This document shows positions 1 to 9,898 of a DNA stretch of 64,000 bases, in pieces. The position numbers and the translations under genes are program-made. Position 1 is the stretch's first letter; each line of letters opens with the position of its first letter. The notes under the pieces were generated by a model. The model was not told where the DNA came from. It worked only from the letters and a program-made list of their open reading frames with translations, and ran no database searches. The stretch comes from SAR202 cluster bacterium bin127 (lineage in GTDB: Bacteria; Chloroflexota; Dehalococcoidia; Lucifugimonadales; Lucifugimonadaceae): the NCBI GenBank assembly GCA_002239045.1, contig MPNN01000002.1, positions 349,061-413,060 on the forward strand. Direction: 5' to 3'.

Positions 1-1219
1 CGGCGATGGCTTCGCCGGGCGCGGGTGTGCATTCGGCGATGGTGTGAGTGCGGACCGGTACCGTTGGCGTAGCGAGGACGTCGACGTCTTTGGTTGCCTC
101 GGCCATGGCGACGGAGAATGCTTGGCGGGCGCGTTGGGCACGGACGTAGTCGACGGCGGGCATTGCGAGTGCGGATTGGATGCGGCTACGGACCGCCGGT
201 GTGTAGTCGTCGGCGTGGTAGGCGAGCATTTTTTCGTGGACCGCGGTGGCTTCGGCCAGGGTGATGATCATATTGATCGACCTGCCGTTCGATACCCAAT
301 CCAAAGGCACGGGAACGATCTCGGCGCCGTTGTTGGCCAGCAACTCGATGGCGGTATTGACTGCGGCGGCTATTTCGGGATCGACGATGTCGGGATCGAA
401 GAAGTAGTTCTCGGGGACTCCGATGCGCAATCCGTCGACACCCTTGTCGAGATCTGCCGCGAAGTCGGGAACCGGGCGCGTGGATGACGCGATGTCGAGC
501 GGATCATGTCCGGCGATTACGTTGAGCATGTGGGCGCAATCGGCGGTTCGGCGGGTCATCGGCCCGACGTGGTCACAACTCCAGCAGAGGTCAAGGACGC
601 CGGTGCGGGGAACACGTCCGTATGTAGGTTTCAAACCTGCGATGCCGCATAGCGATGCGGGCATCCGAATGCTTCCGCCGGTGTCGGAGCCGAGTGCGCC
701 GTAGACCATGCCGGCGGCGACACCAGCACCGGATCCGCTGCTTGAGCCACCGGTAATCTTGTCGGTGTCCCACGGATTGCGGGCATCTCCGGTGTAGGGA
801 TTCACGCCAGCCGCTCCGAACGCGAACTCGACAAGGTTGGTCTTGCCGATAGAGATTGCACCAGCGCAATTCAAACGGTCAGTGATGGTTGCGTCGTTCT
901 TGGCGATGTTGGATTGGAGGACTTTCGAGCCGCCGGTGGTGACTTTGCCGGCGACATCGACGAGGTCTTTAAGACCGATCGGGATTCCGTGCATTGGACC
1001 CAAGTATTGACCGTCGGCAATATCTCTTTCGGCTTTGGTCGCGGCCGCGAGCGTTTCATCATGCCAGATGTCGAGAAAGGCGTTCAACTTTGGATTGAGG
1101 ACCGCCGTGCGTTCGAGCGCGATCTCGGTGATATCGACCGGTGAAACCGATCCATCTTTGATTTTCGGGGCTAGTTCGTGGATCGAATCGAATGCCAACT
1201 GTGTGCGCTCGTCGCTCAT
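1..1219 (-). CDS. Amidase signature family protein (GatA-like amidohydrolase), C-terminus truncated at left window edge
   Basis: Reverse translation from ATG at 1219 gives MSDERTQLAFDSIHELAPKIKDGSVSPVDITEIALERT...GPMHGIPIGLKDLVDVAGKVTTGGSK...ITGGSSSGSGAGVAAGMVYGALGSDTGGSIRMPASLCGIAGLKPTYGRV (amidase signature). Missing from the ORF track because it runs off the window. Confidence 0.93.
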   Translation of the reverse strand, partial: MSDERTQLAFDSIHELAPKIKDGSVSPVDITEIALERTAVLNPKLNAFLDIWHDETLAAATKAERDIADGQYLGPMHGIPIGLKDLVDVAGKVTTGGSKVLQSNIAKNDATITDRLNCAGAISIGKTNLVEFAFGAAGVNPYTGDARNPWDTDKITGGSSSGSGAGVAAGMVYGALGSDTGGSIRMPASLCGIAGLKPTYGRVPRTGVLDLCWSCDHVGPMTRRTADCAHMLNVIAGHDPLDIASSTRPVPDFAADLDKGVDGLRIGVPENYFFDPDIVDPEIAAAVNTAIELLANNGAEIVPVPLDWVSNGRSINMIITLAEATAVHEKMLAYHADDYTPAVRSRIQSALAMPAVDYVRAQRARQAFSVAMAEATKDVDVLATPTVPVRTHTIAECTPAPGEAIA

Positions 1220-1455
1220 CGGTCGTTCCTTTCGCGGGGATCGTCGTTGGAACCGACGGGATTGAACACGTTGGAGGGTTCGTGGGCTTGGTAGTCGATG
1301 GCGCGTACGACGTTGGCGGATTGATAGAGCGAGTCGCCCCACTGCGCGGCGAGTTTTGCGTGTTCGTCGGAGATCGGTATTCCGACGCGACCACCAGCGT
1401 TGGCGATATCTTCGGCGCGTTGGCTTGCGTTGGGGGGTATTTTTGATTCGGTCAT
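1216..1455 (-). CDS. Small hypothetical protein translationally coupled to the amidase
   Basis: ORF MTESKIPPNASQRAEDIANAGGRVGIPISDEHAKLAAQWGDSLYQSANVVRAI...; its stop overlaps the amidase start (ATGA at 1216-1219). Confidence 0.6.
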   Translation of the reverse strand: MTESKIPPNASQRAEDIANAGGRVGIPISDEHAKLAAQWGDSLYQSANVVRAIDYQAHEPSNVFNPVGSNDDPRERNDR

Positions 1456-1596
1456 GGGAGGAGATGGCATCGATTGACCTGAGCCAACCGAACGCGTTTT
1501 CTTATCCTTATATATGTACGGAAGTTGGTGTGTTAGCAGGATACATGTGCGGTCGAGAATATCGGCTTGCGCGTACGGATTTCAGATTGGGATAGT

Positions 1597-3270
1597 ATGC
1601 ACCCGCAAAAACAGATAGCAGAAATGGTGGTTTCGGCTCTCGATTCGGCTATTGCAGCAGATGCATTGCCGCAGATCGGGGAGGTAACTCCGACGGTTGA
1701 GCGTCCGAAACACGCGGAGCACGGGGACTACAGCACGAGCATTGCGCTGGCTTTGGCTTCGAGCATGCGAATGGCGCCGCGCGAGATCGCTGCCAAGATC
1801 GCGGAATCCGTTGAGCAGTCTTCGATGGTCTGCGATGTGAGCATCGCGGGCCCGGGATTTATCAATTTCCGATTGGACGACGAATGGCTCCGATCGCGGG
1901 TTAACGTTATCCGCCAGCAGGGCGTGAGGTTCGCGCATTCCGACATCGGTGCGGGTCAGAAGGTCCAGGTCGAGTTCGTGAGCGTAAATCCGACGGGACC
2001 ATTGCATATTGGGCACGTACGGGGCGCGGTGATCGGCAACGGCATCGCGAACATCTTGGATGCGGCGGGTTTCGATGTGCAGCGGGAGTACTATGTCAAC
2101 GACGCGGGCAATCAGATGCGTATTTATATGGAATCTGCCTATGTTCGTTTCCTGCAGGCAGCTGGAAAAGATGTTGAATTGGGTGTGGAGTCTTATCCGG
2201 GCGAATTCGTCGCAAAGTTGGGCGCAGAGTTGTACGCCGAGTATGGTGACGCGGTGGTTGAGATGAGCGAGGACGAAGCGATTGGCGTCATCAGGAAGAC
2301 GGCATTGGATCGCACATTGGCTAACATTCGCGCCACGTTGTCGAGGATGGGGATCGAGTATGACGAGTGGTTCAGCGAGAAATCGTTGATCGACGGCGAT
2401 GATTTCAACGAATCGTTGGAACTGCTGAAGGACCGGGGTTTCATCTCAGAGCGCGAGGGAGCGTTGTGGTTCCTGGGCACCAAGGTGGGTCTCGAGAGCG
2501 ATAGCGTGATTATTCGTTCGATGGAGCGTGGGCCATCGTATTTCGGAACCGATATCGCATACCACTACAACAAATTCGTGAAGCGAGGTTTCGATCGCGT
2601 GATCAACGTTTGGGGCGCTGATCACCATGGACACATTGCCAGAATGAACGCGGTGGTCGATTCATTGGGCGTCGAATCCGACAATCTGACGATCATCATC
2701 AACCAGATGGTCAATTTCAAAGAGGGCGATGAGACGGTCAGTTTCAACAAGCGTAAAGACAATTTCATCGGTGCAGACGAATTATTGGACGCGGTGGGTG
2801 CCGATGCGTGCCACTACATCTTCTTGGAGCGAACACCTGGTACACACATGGAGTTCGACCTTGAGTTGGCTAAAGCTGAGACAGCGGAGAACCCGGTGTT
2901 TTACGTGCAGTACGCGCATGCGCGGCTTTGCGCGGTGCTTCGTGCCGCGAAGGATCGGGGAATCGAATTCGCGGATGGCGATGTTTCGTTGCTGACGACA
3001 AGCCAGGAACTTGCGCTGATGCGGCGGTTGAACGAGCTGCCCGATGTGATCGCGCGCTCGGCGGAGATGTTGGAGCCACATCACATGCCGCACTTTGCAT
3101 ATGAAGTGGCGCGCGAGTTGCAGCGCTTCTACGAAGCATGCCGCGTGATCTCGAGCGAACCGGCTAATGCGGAGTTGACCAAGGCCAGGTTATTGCTGGT
3201 CGATGCGGCGCGAATCGTGCTTGAGGGCACGTTGAACATCATGGGGATGAATGCGCCGGAGCGGATGTAA
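1597..3270 (+). CDS. argS: Arginyl-tRNA synthetase
   Basis: VEFVSVNPTGPLHIGHVRGAVIGN (HIGH motif), YYVNDAGNQMR, DALRM-type C-terminus; ATG at 1597 preferred over upstream 1567. Confidence 0.96.
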   Translation: MHPQKQIAEMVVSALDSAIAADALPQIGEVTPTVERPKHAEHGDYSTSIALALASSMRMAPREIAAKIAESVEQSSMVCDVSIAGPGFINFRLDDEWLRSRVNVIRQQGVRFAHSDIGAGQKVQVEFVSVNPTGPLHIGHVRGAVIGNGIANILDAAGFDVQREYYVNDAGNQMRIYMESAYVRFLQAAGKDVELGVESYPGEFVAKLGAELYAEYGDAVVEMSEDEAIGVIRKTALDRTLANIRATLSRMGIEYDEWFSEKSLIDGDDFNESLELLKDRGFISEREGALWFLGTKVGLESDSVIIRSMERGPSYFGTDIAYHYNKFVKRGFDRVINVWGADHHGHIARMNAVVDSLGVESDNLTIIINQMVNFKEGDETVSFNKRKDNFIGADELLDAVGADACHYIFLERTPGTHMEFDLELAKAETAENPVFYVQYAHARLCAVLRAAKDRGIEFADGDVSLLTTSQELALMRRLNELPDVIARSAEMLEPHHMPHFAYEVARELQRFYEACRVISSEPANAELTKARLLLVDAARIVLEGTLNIMGMNAPERM

Positions 3271-3281
3271 GTCCGAATTGG

Positions 3282-3803
3282 TTATAGAGGGTTGTCTTCG
3301 GTGGATGACCGCTTGTAGCGTTCGATGCGGTTGACGTAGCTCAGGGCGGCGCGTTTCTGTAACTCTTGGTGTCTAGCGCGTAAATTGCCGATGGCTTTGC
3401 CCGGAACGCCGCGGATCAATTGGTTGTCGTCGAACTTGGCGTTTTCAGGGATGACGGAACCAGCGGCAACGAGGCAGCCTTTTCCCAACACGACGCCGTC
3501 GTTGAGAACTGAGCCGTTGCCGAGCAGGCATCCATCGCCGATCGTCTTGCCGTGGCATACGACGCCGTGGCCGATCGTCACACCATCGCCGATTGTGGCG
3601 TCGTCGTCGGCATGGATGACGGAGTTGTCTTGGACGTTCGATCCGGAACCGATGGTGATGGTTCCACTGTCTGCTCGGATTACGGCTCCGGGCCAGACAC
3701 TGGATCGGGGTCCGACGCGCACGTCTCCGATCAGCGTAGCTTGTGCGCTTACGAACGCCGTCTCGTCGACATGGGGAGCGCCGCCGCCGAGTTCGAGGAG
3801 CAT
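3282..3803 (-). CDS. Gamma carbonic anhydrase family / hexapeptide-repeat protein
   Basis: Left-handed beta-helix hexapeptides (GTITIGSGSNVQDNSVIHADDDATIGDGVTIGHGVVCHGKTIGDGCLLGNGSVL). Confidence 0.85.
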   Translation of the reverse strand: MLLELGGGAPHVDETAFVSAQATLIGDVRVGPRSSVWPGAVIRADSGTITIGSGSNVQDNSVIHADDDATIGDGVTIGHGVVCHGKTIGDGCLLGNGSVLNDGVVLGKGCLVAAGSVIPENAKFDDNQLIRGVPGKAIGNLRARHQELQKRAALSYVNRIERYKRSSTEDNPL

Positions 3804-4354
3804 TATTGTGCGTTCAACTCGCCCGGTCCCATCGGGAAGTTGAGATCTAGCTCGACCTCTTCGAAGGTCCCGGTGTTTTCGTATTCAACGGTTTCGTTCG
3901 CTTTGACTGCGACACCTTCGGGGTCGCCGAGGCAGAAGACGAAGGGCACATCATTGTCGGGCGGGTGAACCGGACCGTGAATGATGTCGCGATATTTGCC
4001 GTTCTCGAGAATCTCGACTGCGTGTGAGCGTGACGCGGTGAGTTTCACGTAGAGCATTTCGCCTTCGGGCGCGGGTTGACCATCAATATAGGCAGTGCCA
4101 GCGAAGATGTAGGGCATTCCCGGGGGCGGTCCCAGCGGAGTGTCGCCAACGTTCGGCGGTGTTTCGAGGTCTGGGCACTGCAAATCTTGTGTGCTGATCT
4201 CTAATTCGGATTTGGCGGTCGATGTGCCGTCTCCGTCAATGTTCACGATGTTGATTTCGGATGAACTACACGCGAAAACTGTGGCAAGCGCAAAGACCGA
4301 CATCGCGGCAATGATTTTGACGAACGAAGGTTTTGGGACGGTTAGGCTTTTCAT
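3803..4354 (-). CDS. Putative lipoprotein of unknown function
   Basis: MKSLTVPKPSFVKIIAAMSVFALATVFACSSSEINIVN; signal peptide plus lipobox-like FAC; start overlaps gatA stop. Confidence 0.6.
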   Translation of the reverse strand: MKSLTVPKPSFVKIIAAMSVFALATVFACSSSEINIVNIDGDGTSTAKSELEISTQDLQCPDLETPPNVGDTPLGPPPGMPYIFAGTAYIDGQPAPEGEMLYVKLTASRSHAVEILENGKYRDIIHGPVHPPDNDVPFVFCLGDPEGVAVKANETVEYENTGTFEEVELDLNFPMGPGELNAQ

Positions 4355-5817
4355 AATTCTGGAGGTGTCAGCTTCCAATTTGCCGATTGCTCGTAGGCAT
4401 GCGCGATCTGCAACGCGGTGCGGTCTCCCAATTGAGGGGCGACGATTTGCAGTCCTACTGGTAGACCTTCGGAGAGGCCGCAAGGGACCGATATTCCTGG
4501 CAATCCCGCGATGTTGACCGGTATGGTGCAGACGTCGCTGAGATACATCTGGAACGGGTCCTGCGTTTTTTCGCCGATTTCGAAGGCTACGGTCGGAGAG
4601 GTCGGCATGACTAGAGCATCGAACTTTTGGAATGCGTCTTGGAACTCTCGCCGGATGAGAGTCCTGACTTGCTGCGCTTTCTTGTAGTAGGCGTCGTAGT
4701 ACCCGGCTGAGAGTGCATACGTTCCGATGAGTATGCGCCGTTTCACTTCTGGCCCAAATCCGTTACCCCGTGTTGCTTCGATCGATTCGCGAGCGTTTGG
4801 CTCGCCATCGACCGACATTCCGTATTTGACGCCGTCGAAGCGGGAAAGGTTTGCGGACGCTTCAGATGGGGCAATGATGTAGTAGACGGCGAGGGCGTGG
4901 TCGGTTAGGGGAAGGCTGGTCTCTTCGACAACGGCGCCTAGACTTTCGAGGACGGCGATCGAGGCGTCGAATGCGGATCGTACGCCGGGTTCGATGCCTT
5001 CGACGAGGTATTCACGGGGAATACCGATCCGCATTCCATCGATGTCGCGATCGAGGTATTCGGTGAAATCTAGGTCGAGTTCTAGTGATGTTGAGTCGAA
5101 TGAGTCGCGGCCGGAAATTGCATTTGCGGTGTCGGCGCAGTCTGCGACGGTTCTTGCGATGGGTCCGATTTGGTCGAGCGATGAGCCGAATGCGATGAGG
5201 CCGTATCGACTGACGGTGCCGTAAGTAGGTTTGAATCCGACGACGCCGCAGAGCGATGCGGGTTGGCGGATGCTGCCGCCAGTGTCAGATCCGAGAGCGA
5301 TTGCGGCTTCTCCCGCCGCGACGGCCGCCGCGGCTCCGCCGCTGGAACCGCCGGGCACGCGGTTTTTGCCCCACGGGTTGATGACCGCTCCGAATGCGGA
5401 GTTTTCGTTCGACGAGCCCATGGCGAATTCGTCGAGGTTGCCTTTGCCAAGGATGATTGCGCCGGCTTTTTTGAGCCGTGAAACTACGGTGGCATCGAAT
5501 GGCGGGACGTATCCGTCCAAGATCTTGGAGGCGGCGGTGGTGCGGACGCCATCGGTTGATATGTTGTCCTTGATCAGGAACGGTATGCCGGTCATGGCTG
5601 AGGCTTGGCCAGCTCGGATCATCTCGTCTGCGGCGTCGGCTTGGGCGACGATTTGATTTTCGTCCAGTACTGTAAGGAAGGCGTGTGTGTGTTTGTCGAC
5701 TTTTTGAATGCGTTCTAGGTGTGCGAGCGCGGTGTCTCGGACGGTTGCTTGGCCGGATTCGTACTTGGCGCGCATTTCGCGCGCCGACGCGTGGGTTTCG
5801 GGAAGGGTTTCTGTCAT
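4351..5817 (-). CDS. gatA: Asp-tRNA(Asn)/Glu-tRNA(Gln) amidotransferase subunit A
   Basis: GIPFLIKDNISTDGVRTTAASKIL...GGSSGGAAAAVAAGEAAIALGSDTGGSIRQPASLCGVVGFKPTYGTVSRYGLIAFGSSLDQIGP. Confidence 0.97.
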   Translation of the reverse strand: MTETLPETHASAREMRAKYESGQATVRDTALAHLERIQKVDKHTHAFLTVLDENQIVAQADAADEMIRAGQASAMTGIPFLIKDNISTDGVRTTAASKILDGYVPPFDATVVSRLKKAGAIILGKGNLDEFAMGSSNENSAFGAVINPWGKNRVPGGSSGGAAAAVAAGEAAIALGSDTGGSIRQPASLCGVVGFKPTYGTVSRYGLIAFGSSLDQIGPIARTVADCADTANAISGRDSFDSTSLELDLDFTEYLDRDIDGMRIGIPREYLVEGIEPGVRSAFDASIAVLESLGAVVEETSLPLTDHALAVYYIIAPSEASANLSRFDGVKYGMSVDGEPNARESIEATRGNGFGPEVKRRILIGTYALSAGYYDAYYKKAQQVRTLIRREFQDAFQKFDALVMPTSPTVAFEIGEKTQDPFQMYLSDVCTIPVNIAGLPGISVPCGLSEGLPVGLQIVAPQLGDRTALQIAHAYEQSANWKLTPPEL

Positions 5818-5861
5818 CGTGGGAAACGCAATCTGGTGGCGGTTGGCGTCAGCAGTAACGG

Positions 5862-6158
5862 TTATTCAATTACTGGCCTGACGCGGACGAATTCGCCGTC
5901 GATAAATGGCGCATTTGCGAGAGTCTGCTCGCGATCGAGGGCCGCCATTTCTTCATCGTCACGCATCACAGAGTGCGCGTCGGTGGTGTGTCCGGTTGGC
6001 GGCACTCCTTGGGTGTCAAGTTGTGCCAGCGTCTGAAAGTGAGCGAGGATGTCGGATAACTGGCTTCGCATCGTCTCGACCTCTGCATCATCGATGCGTA
6101 GAGCGGCTAGGCGTGCGATGTGTCGGACGTCGTCTTCCGTCAGCAATGGGGAGTTCAT
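5862..6158 (-). CDS. gatC: Asp-tRNA(Asn)/Glu-tRNA(Gln) amidotransferase subunit C
   Basis: MNSPLLTEDDVRHIARLAALRIDDAEVETMRSQLSDILAHFQTLAQLDTQGVPPTGH; immediately upstream of gatA. Confidence 0.9.
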   Translation of the reverse strand: MNSPLLTEDDVRHIARLAALRIDDAEVETMRSQLSDILAHFQTLAQLDTQGVPPTGHTTDAHSVMRDDEEMAALDREQTLANAPFIDGEFVRVRPVIE

Positions 6159-6317
6159 TTGACTGGCACTTGGGCTTGCACTTGGATTGGTGTCACAAAC
6201 GAAGATTCTATATGTGAGCAAATCTGCGCGTTTTCGGATTGAGACGCTCACGAACAGTTCGATTTTTGGGTACACTTTTCATGTGCCGAACCTCCGCAAC
6301 AACGCTCGTTTTTCACG

Positions 6318-8066
6318 TTGAGTAAGCGCCGGCGATACATCTTCGTTACGGGCGGCGTAACCAGCTCTTTAGGCAAGGGCATCGCCTGTGCATCTATCGG
6401 GCGCATGTTAAAGAATCGGGGACTGCGGGTCACTATACTCAAGCTCGACCCTTATCTGAACGTCGACCCAGGGACGATGTCGCCTCTTGAACACGGCGAG
6501 GTGTTCGTGACGATGGACGGTAGCGAGACGGATCTGGACCTGGGGCATTACGAGCGCTTTTTGAACCAGGATTTCACGATCCTGTCAAATGTGACCGCGG
6601 GGCAGATCTATAACGAGTTATTGGACAAGGAACGTTTGGGTTCGGAGTATTTGGGGGAGACGGTGCAAGTGGTGCCGCATCTGGTGAGTGCGGTTGCCCG
6701 GCGGATCAGGAAGTTGGCGGAGAGTGAGGACGCGGATGTTGTGATTGTCGAAGTGGGTGGAACGGTAGGCGACATGGAGGCGGAGGCATTTATCGAAGCA
6801 GTGCGGTGGATGCGGGACATGGAGGGGCACCAAAATTCGTTTTCGATACACCTCACGTTCGTTCCCATGCTAAAGCCGACGAACGAGTTGAAGACGAAAC
6901 CGACGCAACACAGCGTTCGCGCGCTTCGAGCGTTGGGTATCCAACCGGATGCGATTCTCTGTCGTCTTAACGACCCGACGGATTCGGAGGAAGAGGCGGA
7001 GAGCCTGAAGGACAAGATCAGTCTGCATTGCGGTGTGCCGCGCGACGCGATCATCTATCTACCAACTTTGGGCAATGTTTACGCGGTTCCTGGTTGGTTG
7101 GAAAATCAGGGTTTGGCGGAGGTGATCATGGATCGCCTCGGCTTCGAGCGGCGGGATCCGGTGGTGCCTCCGGTATGGAAGGCTTTGGCGGATACTCCGA
7201 ATTTGGCGAATAACGGCGAGGGTTCGTTCGTATACGACAGCGACATGGAACGAGTGTCTATCGCGATCGTCGGCAAATATACGAGCCTCCAGGATTCCTA
7301 CCTGTCGGTAGTTGAAGCGTTGCGACATGCGGAATTAAACCAAGGTGTCCGCATCGATCTCGAATGGACACCTTCGGAGTTGATCGAGGAGAATGGCGCC
7401 GATCGCTATCTTTCGAAGGCGCAGGGGATTGTGGTACCGGGCGGTTTCGACAAGCGCGGGACGGAGGGGATGATTCAGACGGCGCGGTACGCGCGTGAAG
7501 GGGGCATTCCGTATCTGGGTCTGTGTCTAGGTTTGCAGATGATGATCATCGAGTTTGCCCGCCACGTGGCCGGAATCGAAGAAGCGGATTCGACGGAGTT
7601 CGATGCGGCAGCGATGGAACCGGTCATTGCGCTGATGGAGGAGCAGAAGCAGGTTACCGAGATCGGCGGAACGATGCGGTTGGGCGAGTATTCTTGCGTT
7701 CTTACCCCGGGAACGAGGGCCTACGAAGCATACGCGATTGCCAAAGACGCGGGTGACACGAGTAACGGGACGTTAAAGATCAGCGAACGGCACCGCCATC
7801 GGTTTGAGTACAACAACGCGTATCGGAAGCGTTTGGAGAATTTAGGTCTTCTGAGCAGCGGGATGAATCCGGAGCTGTCGTTGGTCGAGATCGCGGAGTT
7901 AGCTGATCACCCGTTCATGCTGGGCAGTCAGTTCCATCCGGAGTTTCGGTCTCGTCCCGAACAGCCGCATCCGCTGTTCGATCTCTTCGTGCAGTACGCT
8001 CGGCAGTTCCAACCAGAAGGCACGCAGCATCAACTTTTCGCGAGTGCGTTGTCTGTTGGCAGTTGA
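6318..8066 (+). CDS. pyrG: CTP synthase
   Basis: YIFVTGGVTSSLGKGIACASIGRMLKNRGLRVTILKLDPYLNVDPGTMSP...; C-terminal GATase IPYLGLCLGLQMMIIEFAR. Confidence 0.98.
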   Translation: MSKRRRYIFVTGGVTSSLGKGIACASIGRMLKNRGLRVTILKLDPYLNVDPGTMSPLEHGEVFVTMDGSETDLDLGHYERFLNQDFTILSNVTAGQIYNELLDKERLGSEYLGETVQVVPHLVSAVARRIRKLAESEDADVVIVEVGGTVGDMEAEAFIEAVRWMRDMEGHQNSFSIHLTFVPMLKPTNELKTKPTQHSVRALRALGIQPDAILCRLNDPTDSEEEAESLKDKISLHCGVPRDAIIYLPTLGNVYAVPGWLENQGLAEVIMDRLGFERRDPVVPPVWKALADTPNLANNGEGSFVYDSDMERVSIAIVGKYTSLQDSYLSVVEALRHAELNQGVRIDLEWTPSELIEENGADRYLSKAQGIVVPGGFDKRGTEGMIQTARYAREGGIPYLGLCLGLQMMIIEFARHVAGIEEADSTEFDAAAMEPVIALMEEQKQVTEIGGTMRLGEYSCVLTPGTRAYEAYAIAKDAGDTSNGTLKISERHRHRFEYNNAYRKRLENLGLLSSGMNPELSLVEIAELADHPFMLGSQFHPEFRSRPEQPHPLFDLFVQYARQFQPEGTQHQLFASALSVGS

Positions 8067-8311
8067 TGCCAACGTGGAGCGGTGGCAACGGGCCGGAAAT
8101 TTGGAATTCGTGACATCTGATTGATTTGACTCGCTGTTGTTTTTTCATATAGACTTTCTCGCAGAACGCGGAATGCCATGCGCGGTGTGGTGTGTAACTG
8201 ATGGTTGATGGGGACGATTGGCGGGCAGGCAACCGCTCCACTCGGAGACATATCGCCCAGAAGCGATCCCTCACTTTAGTAATTCGCTGAGTCCTAACGC
8301 GAAGGTGCTTA

Positions 8312-9694
8312 ATGACACGTACCCCTATTGATACGTCGATTCCGATTGATCAGAACGGACAACGGAGGCAAGTTGCAATTGCCCCGAAACCAGCTCCACG
8401 TCAATCAGAACGATTGAGTCCGGATGCCCTTGGCAATCTTGGAACCATGACCAACGCTGAGTTGATGGTGGAGGCGCGGAGCATCGGTCTGGTTGATATC
8501 CCGGAACGTCGCACCGAGCTTGCATTGCAGGTGCTCCTTGCCAATTCTGAGACGACCGGCATCGCAATCGGTGCTGGCATTCTGGATGTTCACGACAAGG
8601 GTTACGGTTTTTTGCGACCTCCCGGAGGTGGGAGCAGCGACGATGACATCTACGTTCCCAATGGACTGATTCGCAAGAGCGGTCTTCGGCAGGGCGATTT
8701 CATCGCCGGTCCGGTGCGGTCACAGGGCGAGCGCACGCGGGGACGCGGCAACAATCCGTTGCTGTGGCCGGAGTTGGTCAACGGTCGCGACGTTGAATTC
8801 GCCCGCCGTCGCCCGCGTTTCGAGCATTTGACGGTCGTCTACCCGGACAAGCAGTTGACCCTGGAGACTCTGCCGAACAAGCTCAATAGCCGGGTGATCG
8901 ACATCATTGCACCGATCGGCAAGGGCCAGCGCGCATTGATTGTGGCGCCTCCCAAAGCTGGCAAGACGGTGATCTTGAAGGACATCGCGCACGCGGTGGC
9001 CGAAAACTACCCGGCGATTCACATCATCGTCGCTTTGATCGGCGAACGGCCGGAAGAAGTGACTGACATGCGCCGGTCGATTAAGGGCGAGGTCTACTCC
9101 TCGACTTTCGACGAGCAGGTCGAGCATCAATGTGAGACGTCGGACCAGGCTTTGGACCGTGCGAAACGGCTCGTGGAATCTGGCGAGGACGTGTTGTTGG
9201 TACTTGACAGCTTGACTCGTCTGGCACGCGCCTTCAACGTTAAGCTGCCGAGCAGCGGCAAGACGTTGTCGGGAGGTATGGACCCGTTGGCACTCTACCC
9301 GCCGAAGCAATTCTTCGGCGCGGCTCGGAACTGCGAAGAGGGCGGCAGTCTGACGATCGTCGCAACCGCATTGGTCGAGACCGGCAGCCGTTTGGACGAC
9401 TTGATCTACGAGGAGTTCAAAGGCACCGGGAACATGGAACTCCACCTTGACCGCACGATGTCGGATCGCAGGATTTATCCGGCGGTCTCCATGGAACGCA
9501 GCGGCACTCGGCACGAAGAGTTGCTGCAGAGCCCGGACACTTTGCGACAGGTCTGGTTGTTGCGTCGGATGCTCTCGTTGTTGCAACAGCAGTCATCTAA
9601 TGGGAACCCGACAGAGGCGACCGAGCGCATCTTGGAACGTCTTGCGCGATCAAAGGACAACGCATCGTTCCTTCGGAGCATCACCGAGAAATAA
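8312..9694 (+). CDS. rho: Transcription termination factor Rho
   Basis: [76 protein letters not shown]. Confidence 0.97.
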   Translation: MTRTPIDTSIPIDQNGQRRQVAIAPKPAPRQSERLSPDALGNLGTMTNAELMVEARSIGLVDIPERRTELALQVLLANSETTGIAIGAGILDVHDKGYGFLRPPGGGSSDDDIYVPNGLIRKSGLRQGDFIAGPVRSQGERTRGRGNNPLLWPELVNGRDVEFARRRPRFEHLTVVYPDKQLTLETLPNKLNSRVIDIIAPIGKGQRALIVAPPKAGKTVILKDIAHAVAENYPAIHIIVALIGERPEEVTDMRRSIKGEVYSSTFDEQVEHQCETSDQALDRAKRLVESGEDVLLVLDSLTRLARAFNVKLPSSGKTLSGGMDPLALYPPKQFFGAARNCEEGGSLTIVATALVETGSRLDDLIYEEFKGTGNMELHLDRTMSDRRIYPAVSMERSGTRHEELLQSPDTLRQVWLLRRMLSLLQQQSSNGNPTEATERILERLARSKDNASFLRSITEK

Positions 9695-9898
9695 GGGTCG
9701 CAGTCGTCCCTGATCGCTACGATTGGAGCGGATCGAGACCGCTTCAATTCTTTCGATGGAACAAAATCCACGTCGAGAACGTTTATCTTTATGAACGCGT
9801 GTGAACGCGGTTCGACGTTGACGCGACGGAAATCGATTTTCTTGGATCGAAAGTCGACTCGCCGGTTAACGCACGCGACCAATCTGGAATAGGCTCCG

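Noticed and set aside
44-1446. Plus-strand ORFs at the left end (44-487, 423-704, 914-1144, 1192-1446)
   Set aside because: Antisense to the clear amidase and its coupled small gene on the minus strand.
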